DNA of 64,000 nt, from positions 109,825 through 173,824 of the forward strand of contig NMRB01000799.1 in the NCBI GenBank assembly GCA_002633025.1, given 5' to 3'. Every line of letters starts with the position of its first letter. The first letter of the stretch is position 1. The stretch is from Notospermus geniculatus (taxonomy: Eukaryota > Nemertea > Pilidiophora > Heteronemertea > Lineidae). Positions 28,001-36,110 of the stretch are shown here, piece by piece. The notes beneath the pieces are model-generated. The model searched no databases and had not been told where the DNA came from. It saw only the letters and a program-made list of their open reading frames with translations. Made by a program: the position numbers and the translations under genes.

Positions 28001-31000
28001 TGGATGTGGTTGCACTACTACTAACTTGTCAGTTGCGAAGAAGTGCTGTCCTTCAAAAGTTGAAGCGACATGATAGTGGCACGATGGATGTGACTAACCA
28101 AAATAGGCCTTTGGAAGTGCTAGAGAATGTATGCTCATTAAACATGTAGCTAGTAGATTATTACAGATGAAGTACAGTTACATTTCTTTAATGAATTTCA
28201 AAAGTGATCTTAGCTGGAAGTTTGTGATAAATTTGGTCTTTACATTTTGAATTTCTTCTGGACAATGTTCAGTCACCAGGAAATAATTACTACATGTTCA
28301 TTTATGTTCCAGGTCGACGGTACAGTCATTTCATATTCTTTAGTGCTAAGTTTTCTGATGATTTAGCCATATCTAGATGATCCCCTAGTATTTTGAAACC
28401 GCACTGCTGTATATCTGACTGGCCTGTAGATTGAATCTGCACTTGTTTGGTAGTCAAAATGAAAACTAGCTTGGCGAAGGGATGCCCACAGCATCATCAG
28501 CAACACAGTCCTCTTTTCGGTGTCAGAGGTGTTGTAATCTTTCCAGTTGCATGTTGAGTGTTGTTCAGAACTGATTGAAGTTGCATTATTCCATGGGAAA
28601 AAGAGCCAAGCTCAAACTCATGTATTCCCAAGGTGTCAAGTTGGGCAGTCAGTTTCCTTGATTGACTTGTCATCACTCTTCCCGAATGCATAAGTCATGT
28701 CTTCTTGATGTTGTGGTTTCCATGATAGCATATGTGTCTATGTTGCAAGTGGACTTGTGTGTCTGTAATCCAATTAATCTGGCATTTGACATCTCTTTTC
28801 TAGTTAAAACTAAAAAGGCTAAATCTAAAAAGAAGAAAGGTAACAATACTGACTGTTGTAAATGATATCTTCTCAAAAGCTTTTGTAAAGTCCCATTCAG
28901 CAAGGTGTTTTCTGCTTTGGTTACCTAAATTTTACATCCATATGGGCTTCATTTCAGTCCTCCCTGGACCTTGCTTTGTGTCTCTCCCGTTTTCCTTGGT
29001 TACCTTCAGCGAGTTAGGTTTTATACCATGTTCGCAAAGCCAACTTATTTACCAGCTTCTCTGCAAACGGGTATCTTTGAGCTGTCTGGCATGTCTGGTT
29101 GGCAAGACATCAACACCTGTTGCCAATAAGGGTGTGTGTGGGCTTGACCGAAACAACACCTCAAGGCAAGAGGACATCTTATTGCCTTTTCCTTTTCCTC
29201 CACCTCATCAAAATCACCCAGTATGATCTATTGAGCTCTAAATCAGACTCTGAGCTTACAAATCTTTTGCAAGCCTTCTTCCTATATCTGTCGATTGATG
29301 CCTCATGCGAGGGTCCGTGAGTTCGAATCCGGTAGGAAGCTATGTCTTCCACCTAAGAAACCCGTTACTATTTAATGTTCTTCCTATATAAGGGGTAATA
29401 ATATTTTGTTCAGATTTCTTGGCGTTTCCTTCTTCATAATGTAATATACATGTACAATGTAATATTTACATAGGCAAAGAATGTGCTCAACTTTCTGTAG
29501 CATAATTGGCACTGACAGGCATATGAATAAAGCCTATACCACCAGGTTGAACACAGTGGTGTATTGGCCATTACATAATAATTAGATCTGATTTTGTTTT
29601 CTGGGCATGTTTGTCCTTCTGCATATGCATAGAGTTGTGGAGGTTCTGGTTGAGCGTGGCCTTGTTTTATGACAAGCAACTGAAACAACAGCACATGTTG
29701 GCAGTCAGGGTCTCAGTTGAGTATCGCTGTCTTCAAAGAGGCGTGGTGTGGTCAGTTCCTCTTACCTCAACAAGATCTTTTGATTATCAATATTGAGCAG
29801 TGCTGTCTTCATGGTGAGGTGTGCTCTGTTCTGAGTGCCAATTGAGTATTTCTGTCTTCAAGAGGTGCTGTCTTCTCAGTTCCTCTGATCCCAACAGGGT
29901 TGTTGACAAGCAGTTGAATATTGCCGTCTTCAAGAGGCAAGGACTGGTCTGGTCTGTTCACTTCTGATGCAAAGTTGGTATGCTGATTTGTTGTGATTAA
30001 GGTTGCTAAGGCGACACTTATTTTATTTCTTGTTTTACGGATCCGCCGCACTTATTTTTCCGATTTTGGAAAATAAAAATAATTGAAAAAATGGCATTAT
30101 TTTTTTGCCGCCGCCCACAAACTGATTATCCGATCAATAAAAATAAAAATAATGGAAAAAAACCCTTTGTTTTTCTACCGCCGACATGCTGGACGAACCT
30201 TGTCTGACGAAAATAATTCACAGCGGTTGTAACAATCATTCTCGTTCCCATTCATTGAGTGAATTTTATTATATTTTTGTACATTTTTATTTTTTTCATA
30301 GCCGCCTGTTGCATGCTTTGACAAATATAATAAAAATAATCAAATAATTACAATTATTTTTATATTTATTTTCCACCCTCCTGTCAAGGTTTCTGCGAAA
30401 ACCAAATGAAAAATTTATTTTTATTTTTATTTTCCTCCCTCCTGTCAGGGGTTTCCAGGGAAAAAATCCGTAAAACAACAAATAAAATAATTGTGGCCTA
30501 AGGTGCGTTAATGAATTGCATATCCACCATCATTGTATATTACAAGGCATTCACATTGTACATGTTGTGATTATTTACGGTACTGAGTGATGATATCTTT
30601 AGTTTTGATTGCGTTGAACCATCCTTGTGCACTACTACAGAACTGAGAGAAACAGCCATCCTAATATTGTTTTTAAAGTGAGTTCATTTCACTAACAAAA
30701 TGTTACTCATAAGGAGTGTCCCGATTATGATTAATTCAGAAGTCAGACCGAATTGAATGTTGCTGTCCCAAAGGCTTCCTTTACATATACATGTAAGTAT
30801 ACGCTATACGAAAACACCGGTTAACAAAGGCTTCCTGAGGATTCGCGACCGTGAAGCCATTGTTAACAGGCGTTTTCGTATACTGTATACTTATATTTAG
30901 AGGAAGCGTAATAGAGAGGTGTCATGGCAGAGGTGTCCTCAAAGGGAGGTTCCATATGTGTTAGGAATCGGTTTCACTTACATGTATGATTACCCGTAAC

Positions 31001-32490
31001 TCTGAATTTCTCTCAGTTCTCATGTAACTACACATCTCCTTTGCTTTGCAGGAAATTTATGGAGACAAATTTGAATTTTCTGTCATTATTTCAGAAATGT
31101 AAGGTTAAAGTGTACATGTACTGCTAATTGGAATTTTATAGCGTTCATTTAAGATCAAGAGATTTCCTTCGTAGTTTAGGAGCATGGCACTTAAGTAGAT
31201 GTAGTACCGGTAACTTTCTCATTGCTTAGCATCACTAACAGACACTTACAGAAATTAGTAATCAGTAACTAGATTTCCTTCCATTGCCATACCTAAAATC
31301 TATATAGTCCTTTCCAGATACCTAAGGCAAATCGCACTTGGCTAACCTTGTCAGTTTTGGTTAGTCTATTGCCAACAGCTTGACCGCAAACACAGTCAAT
31401 AGGCAAGGTGACATGCATTACAAACTTCAGCATGCCAAGTATTGTGCAATAGCTCGTCAGAATAGTGAACAGGGTCGTGTAACATTGCAGAGTTCAACCT
31501 AGTACCATTGCCTTGGGTATCTGGAAAGGACTATAAACACAAAACCTTTGAAATATTGCAGTTCTGATAAATTTAGATGAAATACCGATATTATAAAATG
31601 CAAACTTGGAAGATGACTTTAGCAAAATGAAGAACTGACGAAATATATGTATCCATTGCTATGTAATGTGGGACTTTGTGCAGTGTGATTAATGCATTGC
31701 ATCCGTACTTAAAATTAGTGTGTTAATCTGTTGTTGAGCTGTGAACCTTGCTCTGGGTTCTGATACAAATTTTTCAACATATATCTGCCCTAAGGCAATG
31801 AATCCTTTGCAGATGTTTCTCGTCCATGAAGATATTCATTTTATCTCTGTCTCTCTTACAGACGATTCCATCCCAGTAAGGGAAAGAGTAAAAGATTATG
31901 AAGCTGTCACAAAAAAGGTGGGTTACTCAAAATAGCTCGGGGTATGAAATACTTGAGTTTTGGGCTGGTTGTCATTGGCTACCACAACACGACACAGCTT
32001 GAGCATCTTTGCTTTCTCCTTACAGAAACGGGAAGAAGCTGCTCGTGGATCGCCAAGACCCACAACACCAGTGCGTAACTCCTCACTCCCTGGCCATGAC
32101 GAACCTGAAAGGACATTTTCCACATTCAGCAACAGCCCACCGGTGACCCCTAAAGGTCACAAACGCCAGACTCTTCCACCTAACATGGCTTTAGGCATGT
32201 CATTGTCAGGATCTATGGAGTTTGACGCAAGCGCACAAAACGGTAGCAGGAGTAGTTTATCATTACCTCGAGATGGTTTGGGGCTGCTTGGTTTGGAAGA
32301 GACAGAAGACATGACAAAATCTCCAAGTACAGAAAGCGATGAATATGCTGCTGCCATGGCCATTAACTTACACCGTCCATCATTATCCTCGAAGCCAGAA
32401 AAAGAGAAGAAGAAGCACAAAGGTTTTGGTTTCTTAAAGAAGAAAAAAGACAAAGAGAAAGAGAAGGAAAGAGAAAGGGAAAAGTATTAA
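70..32490 (+). CDS. SPTBN5: Beta-heavy spectrin, C-terminal two thirds (partial gene, spliced)
   Basis: Beta-heavy spectrin is a very long actin-crosslinking protein of the apical membrane skeleton in epithelia; it pairs with alpha-spectrin. Reading exon by exon with GT-AG junctions and phase checks gives one open frame: triple-helical spectrin repeats from 70 to 19175, a charged linker to 20192, a PH domain at 23030-23674, a proline-rich exon at 24494-25330, and alternative ends at 26966 or 32490. The summed exon lengths up to 19175 give about 2,436 residues, or about 23 repeats of about 106. Conventional beta-spectrins have 17, so the count already excludes them and fits the 30-repeat heavy form (Drosophila karst, vertebrate SPTBN5). 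The actin-binding CH domains, the first repeats and the SH3 domain lie upstream of the window. The symbol is the vertebrate orthologue name and is inferred from architecture, not from a search. Confidence 0.88.
3985..6679 (+). other. SPTBN5: Large spectrin intron (2.7 kb)
   Basis: The sequence between exons 3871-3984 and 6680-6862 contains no further spectrin-repeat coding sequence: the helix runs directly from RKRQ into DDLEDLLSKLQ. It holds the foldback element at 4191-4410 and a short GA-rich run near 4680; nothing else is recognisable. Confidence 0.75.
4191..4410. mobile_element. Foldback MITE, about 220 bp
   Basis: The left end TACTGTGGTCTCGGAGTTAT and the reverse complement of the right end agree except for one base over the first 20 and continue matching through GCCGGA. 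TA at both ends fits a TA target duplication, as in Tc1/mariner-type or similar non-autonomous elements. No coding capacity. Lies in a spectrin intron. Confidence 0.75.
10075..12748 (+). other. SPTBN5: Large spectrin intron (2.7 kb)
   Basis: No exon is recognisable between 9991-10074 and 12749-12867, and the repeat continues in frame across it. A foldback element lies near its start (10163-10277). Short open frames around 11.8-12.5 kb show no family features. Confidence 0.7.
10163..10277. mobile_element. Short foldback element, copy 1 of a family
   Basis: About 115 bp with inverted ends: AGACTAGTAAATGCTTTTAC on the left is mirrored by TAAAGCATTTGATAGTCTTT on the right. The same element recurs at 27669-27774, also in an intron of this gene. 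No coding capacity. Confidence 0.7.
12749..19175 (+). CDS. SPTBN5: Beta-heavy spectrin exons: spectrin repeats, second block, with terminal partial repeat
   Basis: Exons: 12749-12867, 13107-13335, 13442-13624, 13743-13844, 14060-14248, 14402-14479, 14727-14990, 15147-15293, 15444-15838, 15981-16167, 16295-16495, 16619-16714, 16864-16998, 17152-17334, 17482-17673, 17819-17974, 18067-18284, 18418-18607, 18755-18853, 18993-19175. They continue the repeat pattern (DVNERINEKAHLL, EVVNWLKERQ, DTIEWIGEKE). The last exon holds MDQLETWLSYREDM followed by VEDLIRKHEDFEQTVAALE. That is the two-helix partial repeat which, in beta-spectrins, pairs with the lone N-terminal helix of alpha-spectrin to form the tetramer. 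This role follows from the family; the sequence shows the truncated repeat at the expected place, directly before the non-repeat linker. Confidence 0.85.
19282..20192 (+). CDS. SPTBN5: Beta-heavy spectrin linker exons between repeats and PH domain
   Basis: Three exons, 19282-19532, 19672-19831 and 19967-20192, encode the non-repeat start of the C-terminal segment. The first is a highly charged helical stretch (RVEKEEMKRREQERILQERK) probably continuing as a single helix or coiled coil. The second is serine/proline/arginine rich (MSPPPEKLSDSF, RAPSMRGQRPTSPT), and the third is acidic with many PE and SP dipeptides (TPESPLKSPVSDG), a likely phosphorylated disordered linker. Phases are 2, 0 and 1 at the exon ends, and the last joins in frame to the PH exon at 23030. 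I recognise no folded domain here. Confidence 0.8.
20193..23029 (+). other. SPTBN5: Large spectrin intron before PH domain (2.8 kb)
   Basis: No clear exon. A 21-base open segment at 21572-21592, flanked by TTTCAG and GTAATA and symmetric in phase 1 (DIRLDIV), is a possible microexon but is not well supported. A run of ten G lies at 21750-21760. No other feature seen. Confidence 0.6.
23030..23674 (+). CDS. SPTBN5: Beta-heavy spectrin PH domain exons
   Basis: Exons 23030-23347 and 23477-23674. The first opens with a basic low-complexity run (KRNKRAQKRAISFTTRRD), then the PH domain starts at IEGILDRKQELQSGGKKAT and continues RSWKTFYITLNDD with FFKDKQ. The second has CEVAKDYTKKKNVLRLKPAD, EYLF and the C-terminal helix with its invariant tryptophan in MMDWLSKITEAS. 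This matches spectrin-type PH domains, which bind phosphoinositides and anchor the protein to membrane; the lysines of the first strand pair are present. Both exons enter and leave in phase 1, so they could be skipped together without shifting the frame. Lipid binding here is inferred from the family. Confidence 0.9.
24494..25330 (+). CDS. SPTBN5: Beta-heavy spectrin proline-rich tail exon
   Basis: One large exon, 24494-25330, phase 1 at both ends, so it can be included or skipped in frame. It encodes a disordered serine/proline/lysine tail with several candidate SH3 or profilin/EVH1 ligands: SPPPPLPVE, KPQLPVRKK, APAPPSPRTK and KKKPPPPPRKS. There are many SP and TP sites (TPTTPK, SDSPQSVHS), likely phosphorylation targets. 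A tail of this kind after the PH domain is usual for beta-heavy spectrins. Which partners it binds cannot be told from the sequence. The open frame runs past the donor GTATTT at 25331 to a stop about 35 bases later, so intron retention would give a third, shorter tail. Confidence 0.85.
26731..26966 (+). CDS. SPTBN5: Beta-heavy spectrin alternative last exon (short tail)
   Basis: A polypyrimidine tract and CCCCACAG acceptor precede 26731. Joined in phase 1 to the exon ending at 25330, the frame reads DDDSQDQGGQSHSEP, then VHPPPLPFAPPPPQ and LKLDIKAARGTDSEDYDSG, and stops at TGA 26964-26966. A canonical AATAAA lies at 27148-27153, about 180 bases on, so this exon is a credible alternative terminus. 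A weak donor-like GTTCGT begins at 26959, also in phase 1; if used, it would let the exon be followed by the distal exons instead. The exon adds one more proline-rich ligand. Confidence 0.75.
27148..27153 (+). terminator. Poly(A) signal for short spectrin tail
   Basis: AATAAA lies about 180 bases after the stop at 26966, at a normal distance for a 3' UTR. It supports polyadenylation of the short-tail transcript just before the foldback element at 27160. Confidence 0.55.
27160..27268. mobile_element. Small foldback element, about 109 bp
   Basis: Left end GGCCGTATTCTAGAAGCTTC is mirrored by the right end GAAGCTTCTACATG...-like sequence ending AGAATACGGACC; inner parts CCTTAACTCTAAGGT and ACCTTAGAGTTGAGG also pair. 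It sits immediately after the short-tail poly(A) signal. Confidence 0.65.
27669..27774. mobile_element. Short foldback element, copy 2 of a family
   Basis: Left ATGAATAAAGACTGGCAAAT and right ATTTACTAGTCTTTATTCAT are near-perfect inverted ends. The body, including TGCTTTTACTTTA and the GCACTAG/CTAGTGCA segment, matches the copy at 10163-10277. Lies downstream of the short spectrin tail, in an intron of the long form. Confidence 0.7.
28804..28839 (+). CDS. SPTBN5: Candidate 36-nt lysine-rich microexon of beta-heavy spectrin
   Basis: TTTTCTAG precedes 28804 and GTAACA follows 28839. The 36 bases enter and leave in phase 1, matching every neighbouring tail exon, and encode VKTKKAKSKKKK. Its strongly basic content resembles the basic end of the last exon. 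It would be used only in the long-tail form. Evidence is limited to splice-site matches, phase and composition; transcript data would be needed to be sure. Confidence 0.5.
29274..29340 (+). other. tRNA-like B-box fragment (possible SINE remnant)
   Basis: GAGTTCGAATCC at 29319-29330 matches the tRNA T-loop/B-box consensus, and TAGGAAGC after it can pair with CTTCCTA about 55 bases upstream. The D-arm and A-box are not recognisable and the span is too short for a normal tRNA. At most it is a decayed tRNA or tRNA-derived SINE piece. Confidence 0.25.
30006..30502. mobile_element. Foldback element, about 497 bp, with 37-bp terminal inverted repeats
   Basis: The left end CTAAGGCGACACTTATTTTA and the reverse complement of the right end (CTTAGGCCACAATTATTTTA) match over about 37 bases with four mismatches, continuing through TTGTTTTACGGAT. 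The interior is A/T-rich, with repeated TTATTTTTATTTT blocks alternating with GCCGCC and CCTCCTGTCA blocks. No coding capacity. It lies in an intron of the long spectrin form. Confidence 0.7.
30772..30908. mobile_element. Foldback element, AGGCTTCC family, copy 1
   Basis: About 137 bp. The left part AAGGCTTCCTTTACATATAC and the inner GTATACGCTATACGAAAACACC are mirrored by GGCGTTTTCGTATACTGTATAC and AGAGGAAGC. A close relative sits at 40987-41120, including the central GGTTAACAA and GAAGCC(T/A)TTGTTAA segments. Confidence 0.75.
31303..31535. mobile_element. Foldback element, about 233 bp, TATAGTCC ends
   Basis: TATAGTCCTTTCCAGATACC on the left is matched exactly by the reverse complement of the right end for 20 bases, then continues through AAGGCAA with one mismatch. 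TA at both edges fits a TA target site. Lies shortly upstream of the distal spectrin exons. Confidence 0.78.
31862..32490 (+). CDS. SPTBN5: Beta-heavy spectrin distal exons (long tail) with basic C-terminus
   Basis: Two exons, 31862-31917 and 32026-32490, joined in phase 0. The first follows CTCTTACAG, enters in phase 1 and encodes DDSIPVRERVKDYEAVTKK. The second begins KREEAARGSPRPTTPVR, contains a serine-rich centre (SMEFDASAQNGSRSSLSL) and SNSPPVTPKGHKRQ, and ends with HKGFGFLKKKKDKEKEKE before TAA at 32488-32490. Lysine-rich ends of this sort (KEKRFSLFxKKK style) are known in long isoforms of vertebrate beta-spectrins, which supports this being the true distal end. It competes with the short end at 26966; phase compatibility allows the exon ending at 25330 to splice to 26731, 28804 or 31862. 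Confidence 0.8.
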
Positions 32491-32540
32491 ATGACCAACT
32501 AACTCTTTTGATTTCCCTCGAGTTGGTCTGCAGTGCTAAG

Positions 32541-33040
32541 TTGATATACAGGAAGTTCACAGTTTATTGGTCTTTGGTGGAAATTCTCTAAGTCCAAAAA
32601 CTAGGCCCACAAAGGGAGGCCTAGTATGAATGGTATAAAAGTCATATCAATTTCGTGGCAAGTTCTCGGCCAAGTGCAGTATGGGCCCTACTGATCAATT
32701 TCACAAATGCCGGTCAGGGGTACCGGTAATTAGGCTGATGGTTGATCTTGAGGACGTGGCATCAAAGAACCAAATGACTGAGTCCAAACCACAAAATGTG
32801 GTGCATTTGGGAACCATGAATTACCCCTGGCCAGCCTTTGTGAAATTGATCAGTAGGGGCCTATTACAATTGATCCCTCCCAAAATCAATCCATATTTGC
32901 ACTTGCTACGAAAGTGATCTGACTTTTATACCATTCATCATACATGTGTACCGGTAGGCCTCCCTTGGTGGGCCTAGTTTTTGGACTTAGAAAATTTCCA
33001 GGGAAGACCAATAAACTGTGAACTTCCTGTATGTATCTCC
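32541..33040. repeat. Long imperfect inverted repeat in spectrin 3' UTR
   Basis: The left arm (32541-32700) contains CAGGAAGTTCACAGTTTATT, CTAAGTCCAAAAACTAGGCC and CTACTGATCAATTTCACAAA. The right arm carries their reverse complements in mirrored order: TTTGTGAAATTGATCAGTAG near 32835, GGCCTAGTTTTTGGACTTAG near 32973 and AATAAACTGTGAACTTCCTG near 33010. The arms exceed 150 bp, so a transcript through it would form a long hairpin. It begins about 50 bases after the long-tail stop codon. It could be a MITE insertion or a locally formed inverted duplication. Confidence 0.8.
33010..33015 (+). terminator. Poly(A) signal(s) for long spectrin tail
   Basis: AATAAA at 33010-33015 lies about 520 bases after the stop at 32490, inside the right arm of a long inverted repeat. 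A second AATAAA is at 33111-33116, outside the hairpin. Use of the second would keep the whole hairpin in the mature 3' UTR. Confidence 0.45.
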
Positions 33041-34147
33041 AATGTACATGTAAAGTATAGAAAGATTTCAATGGAAGGTCTTCACTTGTGTCAGTTCATT
33101 TATTTCCTGTAATAAAAGCATGATAATCTTAGGAAGTTACTAAAGTTGGTAGTAATGTCAGAAACTGATGAAAGTTCGTAGAGTTCACCCATGAAATAAC
33201 ATCGCCACAACCGGCATTTGTCTTACACCATGTACAAATGCTGAAGTTAACTTATTTTGATAAATTGTGTGAAGCTTCCAAATGATAACATTCCAATTTA
33301 TATTAGTATTAACTTATTCCTGTAGGAAATGAGGTTTTTACCTTGTCTGGTTTAATATTATACCCAGATGCTGATGTTTTCCAAATGCTTATATTTATTC
33401 TTTTTCTGCTTTGGATACATTTTACAGCTACATTATGCAGGAATATTTTGTAACGGTTTATTTATTGCATGCACTCTCTCCATCGATGAAAATCTGATGG
33501 AATCTTTTTCGTATATTTGACGTGTCTCATGAACACCTGAGACGTTATTTACTTAGTTCCATAGAGGCCCTCTAATTACGGTAGATAGATTATGGAGGAT
33601 CTGTAAATAGCTTGAGCTGAGTTTACAGATGTGAGAGGAATTTGTGAATATGGTCCCTGGGTGTCAGAAATCATTCTATGAATCATACAATGATTTACAG
33701 TCTGTTGATCATTCAGAGGCTGTGTTTTAGCCATATCAAAAAGTGATGATAACAATCAGTACCACAGCTGTAGATCCAACATGTTGTGGTCATATTCTAC
33801 TCGTTATATATTCTGTGTCATGCTTGAAAACTGATTTTTGAGAAGTGTACACTATTTTGCAAGTGTTTTTCCATTAGATTTAATCTTCGGCCAGTGTCAG
33901 TTTCTGTCTTCATTCAATCCATTCTCATGATATGAAATACAATGCACCTTGTGACTTCTTATTTTGCCATGAGAACACATTTTCCAATGGATTTGCATAT
34001 CCTTATGTTTCTAATTTTATATAATTTATCTATGGGTCCAATTCACCAGAGGGATATACATTAGTGGCAAGATTTTTTAATTGATTGGTAGTACATTAGT
34101 TTGAAAATACTTACTGGTACTTTGACTATGAAAGGCATGGTTGGACT

Positions 34148-34624
34148 TACCGTATTTATGCGTATTTTAGCACATGCGCTTATAAACGAAAATCGCTTGT
34201 TTTAAGGCATTTTTTCCGCCTTCGTTTCGCCCGATTATAAGCACATGCGCTTATACTTTTCTGGAACAAAACCCCTTCTTTGGAAACCGCTTCTTTAGAA
34301 TGTGATCTCATTCTATACAAACGATAATTAGTCCAGTTTTGGTTGTCGGCACGAGACACTGCGACCGGCAAACCGACCCGCGCCGCCGGGACTCAACGAG
34401 TAGGTCTACTGTATTGTACATGTAATTGTTGAATGTTTGATGCGAACTGTATGAGATACACACGGCTGTATGAGATACGGTACACAAATAAAATGGATGA
34501 TCTTTTAGGAATCATTGGCCACATCACTTTTTGTTCGACTTTAAGCGCACTGTGCTTATATTCGAATTTTAGCGCACGTCGATTATAAGCGCAGTGTGCT
34601 AAAATACGCATAAATACAATAGTA
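34148..34624. mobile_element. Foldback element, about 477 bp
   Basis: Left TACCGTATTTATGCGTATTT, continuing TAGCACATGCGCTTATAA, is matched by the reverse complement of the right end (TACTATTGTATTTATGCGTA and onward) with a small indel. Further AGCGCA/TGCGCT motifs occur in the right half. No coding capacity seen. Confidence 0.72.
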
Positions 34625-34706
34625 AAGTAATACCTCCTGATACAAGGATGAATACCCTCATAAGAGTTGAGATTAAGGCAACTTGCATAATACATGTAAA
34701 TGTATC

Positions 34707-34761
34707 GTTTTGAATCCACCACTCATGTCAATTTAATTGATACGAGTGGTGGATTCAAAAT
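34707..34761. repeat. Short hairpin, 18-bp arms
   Basis: GTTTTGAATCCACCACTC and GAGTGGTGGATTCAAAA form perfect arms around a 19-base loop that contains CAATTTAATTGA-like sequence. Function unknown; it may be a truncated foldback element. Confidence 0.6.
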
Positions 34762-35778
34762 GATTTTTGTGAGCCAATGATTTTCACCTACAAGTGGGTG
34801 GAAAAGGGGCCACACATCAACAAGATTGAGTAGCACAAAAACCAATCAACCACACTGTACATGAGGTGTTGACCATGTTGTAACTTTGAAGTGCTAAAAA
34901 AGTGCTGTGCTCAGTATTTTGATTGTCATGATGCTAGTGTTCGTATGCTATGGCGAGTTTTTTCACAGTGGTTAAAATGTCTAGTGGTGATGCTGAATGT
35001 CAAGTGATGCCCTCCTCCGTGGATGTCTCCCAACTGCTTGAAGTATTTCAGTGACACTAGTATAGAATGCCACAACGTTGTATAAATTTGGTACTTAAAA
35101 GGAGCAATACATCTATGTGTGGATTTTGTTTTTCCTGGCCACTGGTCTTATAATTGTGTGCAGCTGGAAGTCATGGGGAGCCCAAAGTTGTTGTGGTTCG
35201 AGATCGATACCTCTGATGCCATCAGAACAAAGAATGTTAGTGAATTTTTATTGGGTGATGCCTGCAATGTACGTGCGAAGCCCCGTAAGTTCTGGTAGGT
35301 ATGATGTGCAGTTGTACTTCTGAGTACTTTGAACTAAGGTACTTAGTTCAGAAGCATATCAACTTTTTTTCTGTATTTCATGTCCACATGTAGATGTATC
35401 AGATGCTGCTGTTTCCAGTCAGAACCTGTATCTTGTAGATATAAACATATCCGTATAGATAGTTAGTTGGATGTGAACTGTGGAGCAGTCGATCAGAGAT
35501 ATATTGCAATAAATTAACCCTTTTGTAAATGCTAAACACTGCCTCATCTTAAGTCCGTATCTTTTTCATTCTCGTCTATTCACATTGACTCTTGGGTACC
35601 CTTACCAAAAGATGCTGACTCTACATGAAGAGGTAAAGAGGGCAGTGGCAGCAACTCATTTCAGGTGATTACTACCCGATGTTCATTTTTCAGGTGCATA
35701 ACAATTTATCAGTCCATTCAGAAACACTTGTGCATGTGTTCATCCGCTTGAGACAGCAGTCGCATTTGATACTGATCT

Positions 35779-35802
35779 TAATAATAATAATAATAATAAT
35801 AA
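35779..35802. repeat. (TAA)n microsatellite
   Basis: About eight TAA units, directly next to the interspersed repeat that follows; such tracts often mark the edge of a retroposed repeat. Confidence 0.85.
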
Positions 35803-36110
35803 AACAGTTCTTTTAAGGCGCAGCTCATATATATATCGCTGCGCCTTACAAAATTTAAAACATTATTAGTAGCACAATTGCAAAAGACATATAGGCCTAA
35901 AACATTTAGCACCCGTAAGGTATTTTGAAAAGATATGTCTTCAGACCCGCCTTAAAGGCCGGCAGTGAACAGGAGGATCTGAGGTCCAAGGGGAGATCAT
36001 TCCACAGCTTTGGTGCTGTTGAGGAGAAGGAACGATCCCCCATGGTCCTCTTGGTCCTGGTCCTGGATATCTTGACGGTATCTCGCTGTTAGTAGATTCT
36101 TCAATAATGC
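35803..36110. repeat. Interspersed repeat, unclassified
   Basis: It opens with AAGGCGCAGC...GCTGCGCCTT, a hairpin around a short TA repeat. It then contains AGGGGAGATCATTCCACAGC and GAACGATCCCCCATGGTCCT, wording I recall as typical of high-copy repeats in marine deuterostome genomes. Copy number and class cannot be tested here. Confidence 0.4.

Noticed and set aside
29274-29340. tRNA gene suggested by GAGTTCGAATCC
   Set aside because: Only the T-arm and part of an acceptor stem can be drawn; the D-arm, anticodon arm and A-box are not recognisable, and it is too short. Kept only as a weak tRNA-like fragment.
70-32490. Conventional beta-spectrin rather than the heavy form
   Set aside because: About 23 repeats are already present without the N-terminal ones; conventional forms have 17.
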